A stretch of 7,202 nucleotides of DNA from NCBI GenBank assembly GCA_031257695.1, contig JAIROB010000017.1:1-7202 (forward strand). The letters run 5' to 3'. Source of the stretch: Treponema sp. GTDB taxonomy: Bacteria; Spirochaetota; Spirochaetia; Treponematales; Breznakiellaceae. Positions 5,573 to 7,202 of the stretch are shown piece by piece. Both the position numbers and the translations under genes were made by a program. How positions within the stretch are numbered: the first letter of the stretch is position 1; each line of letters opens with the position of its first letter. The notes under the pieces were generated by a model. It worked only from the letters and a program-made list of their open reading frames with translations. It was not told the origin of the DNA and did no database searches.

Positions 5573-6529
5573 ATGAAAGACACCGGCGGCGTATACGAAA
5601 TTGTCCTGGACCTTGCCACGGCAGCCCGTTTTAGCGGGGAGATTAGGCGCGATGAGCCGATGGCCAATCATACCACCTTTAAAGTGGGCGGACCGGCGGA
5701 TGTTTGGGCGCGGCCTTCGGCGGAGTGTTTCCCCGGTTTTGCGGCGGCCCTTGTGGAGAAGGCGCGGGCCTTGCAGATTCCCCTGTTCATCCTGGGCGGC
5801 GGGGCCAACCTGGTGGTGGCGGATCGGGGGATTCGGGGCATCGTGCTGGACACTACGGGATGGACGGGCTACGGTTTCAGCGACCCGCCCGGCTCCGGCG
5901 GAGGGGCCGTCATGACGGTCCGTTCAGGGACGGCGGCGGACAAGGCCGCGGCCGCGGCCGCGGAACGGGGCTGGGGCGGGCTGGAGTTCCTGGCGGGGCT
6001 GCCCGGCTCCATAGGCGGGGCGGTGTGGATGAACGCCCGGTGCTACGGGAAACAGGTTTCCGGTCCCCTGCTGCGGACGGAGATTCTTGACGAAAACCTG
6101 GGGCGGATATGGGTCCCCCGCGTGGAGGAAGCCTTTGGGTACAAAAAAAGCCCCTTCCAGGATCGGGACGTCCTGATCCTGGCCGCGGAATTCCGGTTGG
6201 AAAAACGGGCGGGAGAAGCGATACGGGCGGAAATGGCGGGGTTCCGAAGGGATCGGGAAGAAAAGGGCCACTACCGGTTTCCGTCGGCGGGATCGGTGTT
6301 TAAAAACAACCGCGGATTTGGCAGGCCCACGGGAAAGATAATCGACGAGCTTGGCCTGCGGGGCCTCCGGGCCGGGGGAGCGCAGGTAGCCCCCTGGCAC
6401 GGCAACATCATTATCAACACCGGCGGCGCCACCGCCGGGGATATACTGCGGCTCACGGAAACGCTGGAGGAAAGGGTAAAACGGGAAACAGGGTTCGATC
6501 TGGAAAGGGAGATCATCTTTATCCGCTAA
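5573..6529 (+). CDS. murB: UDP-N-acetylenolpyruvoylglucosamine reductase (MurB)
   Basis: This cytoplasmic flavoenzyme reduces UDP-GlcNAc-enolpyruvate to UDP-MurNAc with NADPH, the second committed step of peptidoglycan synthesis. The 318-aa length is normal for the family. The FAD-binding domain shows HTTFKVGGPAD (33-43), LGGGANLVVADRGIRG (74-89) and AGLPGSIGGAVWMNA (141-155). The C-terminal part has SAGSVFKN (238-245), with Ser241 the expected proton donor, and LEREI with Glu313 as the likely catalytic acid. The compact form lacking the E. coli-type insertion indicates a type II MurB. Oddly, the usual Tyr-Arg pair (E. coli Tyr158-Arg159) reads Tyr190-Lys191 in FGYKKSPFQ. The ATG at 5573 is chosen because an in-frame TAG lies just upstream and the conserved EPMANHTTF follows at 28-36. 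The next ATG (codon 30) would cut into that block. No operon partner is evident; the next gene is 119 bp away. Confidence 0.96.
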   Translation: MKDTGGVYEIVLDLATAARFSGEIRRDEPMANHTTFKVGGPADVWARPSAECFPGFAAALVEKARALQIPLFILGGGANLVVADRGIRGIVLDTTGWTGYGFSDPPGSGGGAVMTVRSGTAADKAAAAAAERGWGGLEFLAGLPGSIGGAVWMNARCYGKQVSGPLLRTEILDENLGRIWVPRVEEAFGYKKSPFQDRDVLILAAEFRLEKRAGEAIRAEMAGFRRDREEKGHYRFPSAGSVFKNNRGFGRPTGKIIDELGLRGLRAGGAQVAPWHGNIIINTGGATAGDILRLTETLEERVKRETGFDLEREIIFIR

Positions 6530-6569
6530 ATCCGCCCCCGGTTCGACACGTTTCCCCGGCAATTTCTAC

Positions 6570-6598
6570 TTGCTAAATGGGATAAACCGGGCGATAAT
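6570..6598 (+). promoter_or_regulatory. Promoter of the uroporphyrinogen-decarboxylase-like gene
   Basis: TTGCTA (6570-6575, 4/6), an exact 17-bp spacer and GATAAT (6593-6598, 5/6) are seen. The expected start near 6605 gives a leader of about 44 nt. This suggests the gene is transcribed separately from murB, although murB readthrough is possible because no terminator lies between them. Confidence 0.6.
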
Positions 6599-6620
6599 TC
6601 CATAGCCCCGCTGTTTATCC
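6580..6620. promoter_or_regulatory. Inverted half-sites around the -10 box
   Basis: GGATAAAC (6580-6587) and its exact complement GTTTATCC (6613-6620) flank the putative -10 and start site. The half-site centres are 33 bp apart, about three helical turns. Inner CGGGC (6588-6592) and GCCCCG (6605-6610) can extend the pairing with one bulge. No T-run follows, so it is not a terminator. It is a candidate operator, or a leader hairpin if transcription starts upstream. The regulator is unknown. Confidence 0.5.
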
Positions 6621-6648
6621 GGGGCAAACTAAGTATCGGGAGAAAATA

Positions 6649-7202
6649 ATGGCAAAACTTACCCCTAAGGAGAATTATCTGCGGCTTGGCCGGGGCGAAA
6701 TTCCGGAATATGTTCCGGCCTTCATGCCCTACAAGGACCACGGGCCCACAAGCGCCCACGGAGGGGCTTTTATCATGGGCGTCGGACAAGGCGAAGTGAG
6801 GGCCGGTTGGGAACAGCCCCATAGCGAGTGGGACGATATTTGGGGGGCCCATTATATCTGGGAGAAGGGCATGAACGCGGGGCTGCCCAAACCCGGGGCG
6901 TTTATCCTCGAAGATGTCACCAAATGGGAGGGTGTTATTAAAAAGCCGGATGTGTCGGGCTACAATTTTGCCGCCGCGGCAAAGGAGGAGCTGGACAAGG
7001 TGGACCGGACCCAACTGGCCTTTACCTGCGACATAGGCTACCAGCCCTTCCAGCAGCTTGTCGCCTTTATGGGCTTTAACGAAACCTTCTGCGCCCTTTT
7101 CGAGGAACCCCAGGCGGTAAAGGATCTCCTGGACTACATGGCCGATTTCTACGTTGAGGTGGGGAAGAAAATCCTCGATTACTGGAAGCCCGATATTGTT
7201 AC
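6649..7202 (+). CDS. Uroporphyrinogen-decarboxylase-family protein (5' part)
   Basis: The first 184 codons are present and the gene runs off the window. The opening LTPKENYLRLGRGEIPEYVP is characteristic of the URO-D/MtaA/CmuA superfamily. Relatives include true uroporphyrinogen decarboxylase and methyltransferases that move methyl groups from corrinoid proteins to thiols. In anaerobes many members act in methanol, methylamine or methoxy-aromatic metabolism, but the substrate here cannot be told from this fragment. A later stretch, EEPQAVKDLLDYMADFYVEV (152-171), with YWKPDIV near the edge, also fits the family barrel. The residues after the opening, aromatic-rich and with repeated GEW/W motifs, are unlike haem-pathway HemE, so I favour the methyltransferase-like branch. 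GGAG (6639-6642), six bases before the ATG, supports the start. No signal peptide is seen; the protein is likely cytoplasmic. Confidence 0.85.
   Translation, partial: MAKLTPKENYLRLGRGEIPEYVPAFMPYKDHGPTSAHGGAFIMGVGQGEVRAGWEQPHSEWDDIWGAHYIWEKGMNAGLPKPGAFILEDVTKWEGVIKKPDVSGYNFAAAAKEELDKVDRTQLAFTCDIGYQPFQQLVAFMGFNETFCALFEEPQAVKDLLDYMADFYVEVGKKILDYWKPDIV

Noticed and set aside
5924..6562. 212-codon minus-strand open frame opposite murB
   Set aside because: It is a shadow of the conserved murB coding strand and has no recognisable motif.

Overview
The window is a GC-rich bacterial chromosomal segment. It carries two complete housekeeping genes, the start of a third gene, and an unusually busy 1.28-kb intergenic region. 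My best guess for the host is an anaerobic spirochaete of the Treponema/termite-gut kind, held at low confidence. The guess rests on the clade II (Firmicute-type) PurL, the uroporphyrinogen-decarboxylase-like gene and the many small GC palindromes between genes. No marker gene settles it.

Layout. Bases 1-200 hold dispersed-repeat-like and GC-palindromic sequence. Bases 182-332 (+) look like a tiny lipoprotein gene whose frame is broken by one base; it converges on the 3' end of purL. Bases 316-4293 (-) encode purL, a single-chain FGAM synthase of 1325 aa with its own Shine-Dalgarno site and a plausible promoter. Bases 4294-5572 contain no convincing protein gene. They hold short palindromes, two diverged copies of a ~58-bp repeat, two large imperfect inverted-repeat elements, a nest of mutually exclusive hairpins, and a well-supported cobalamin riboswitch on the minus strand with its own promoter. 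MurB follows at 5573-6529 (+), and a uroporphyrinogen-decarboxylase-family protein starts at 6649 (+) and runs off the end.

How it fits together. purL (de novo purine synthesis) and murB (peptidoglycan precursor synthesis) are divergently transcribed and functionally unrelated. The riboswitch points toward purL but lies about 750 nt upstream of it. No convincing cobalamin-related gene lies between them, and purL appears to have its own promoter, so the riboswitch looks like an orphan. The only candidate target seen is a 24-codon reading frame whose ribosome site sits inside a switchable hairpin. The right-hand inverted-repeat element has dyad symmetry over roughly 233 bp and ends inside the putative murB promoter, where murB appears to start almost leaderless. 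The last gene has a good sigma70-like promoter whose -10 box is flanked by inverted 8-bp half-sites, suggesting regulation.
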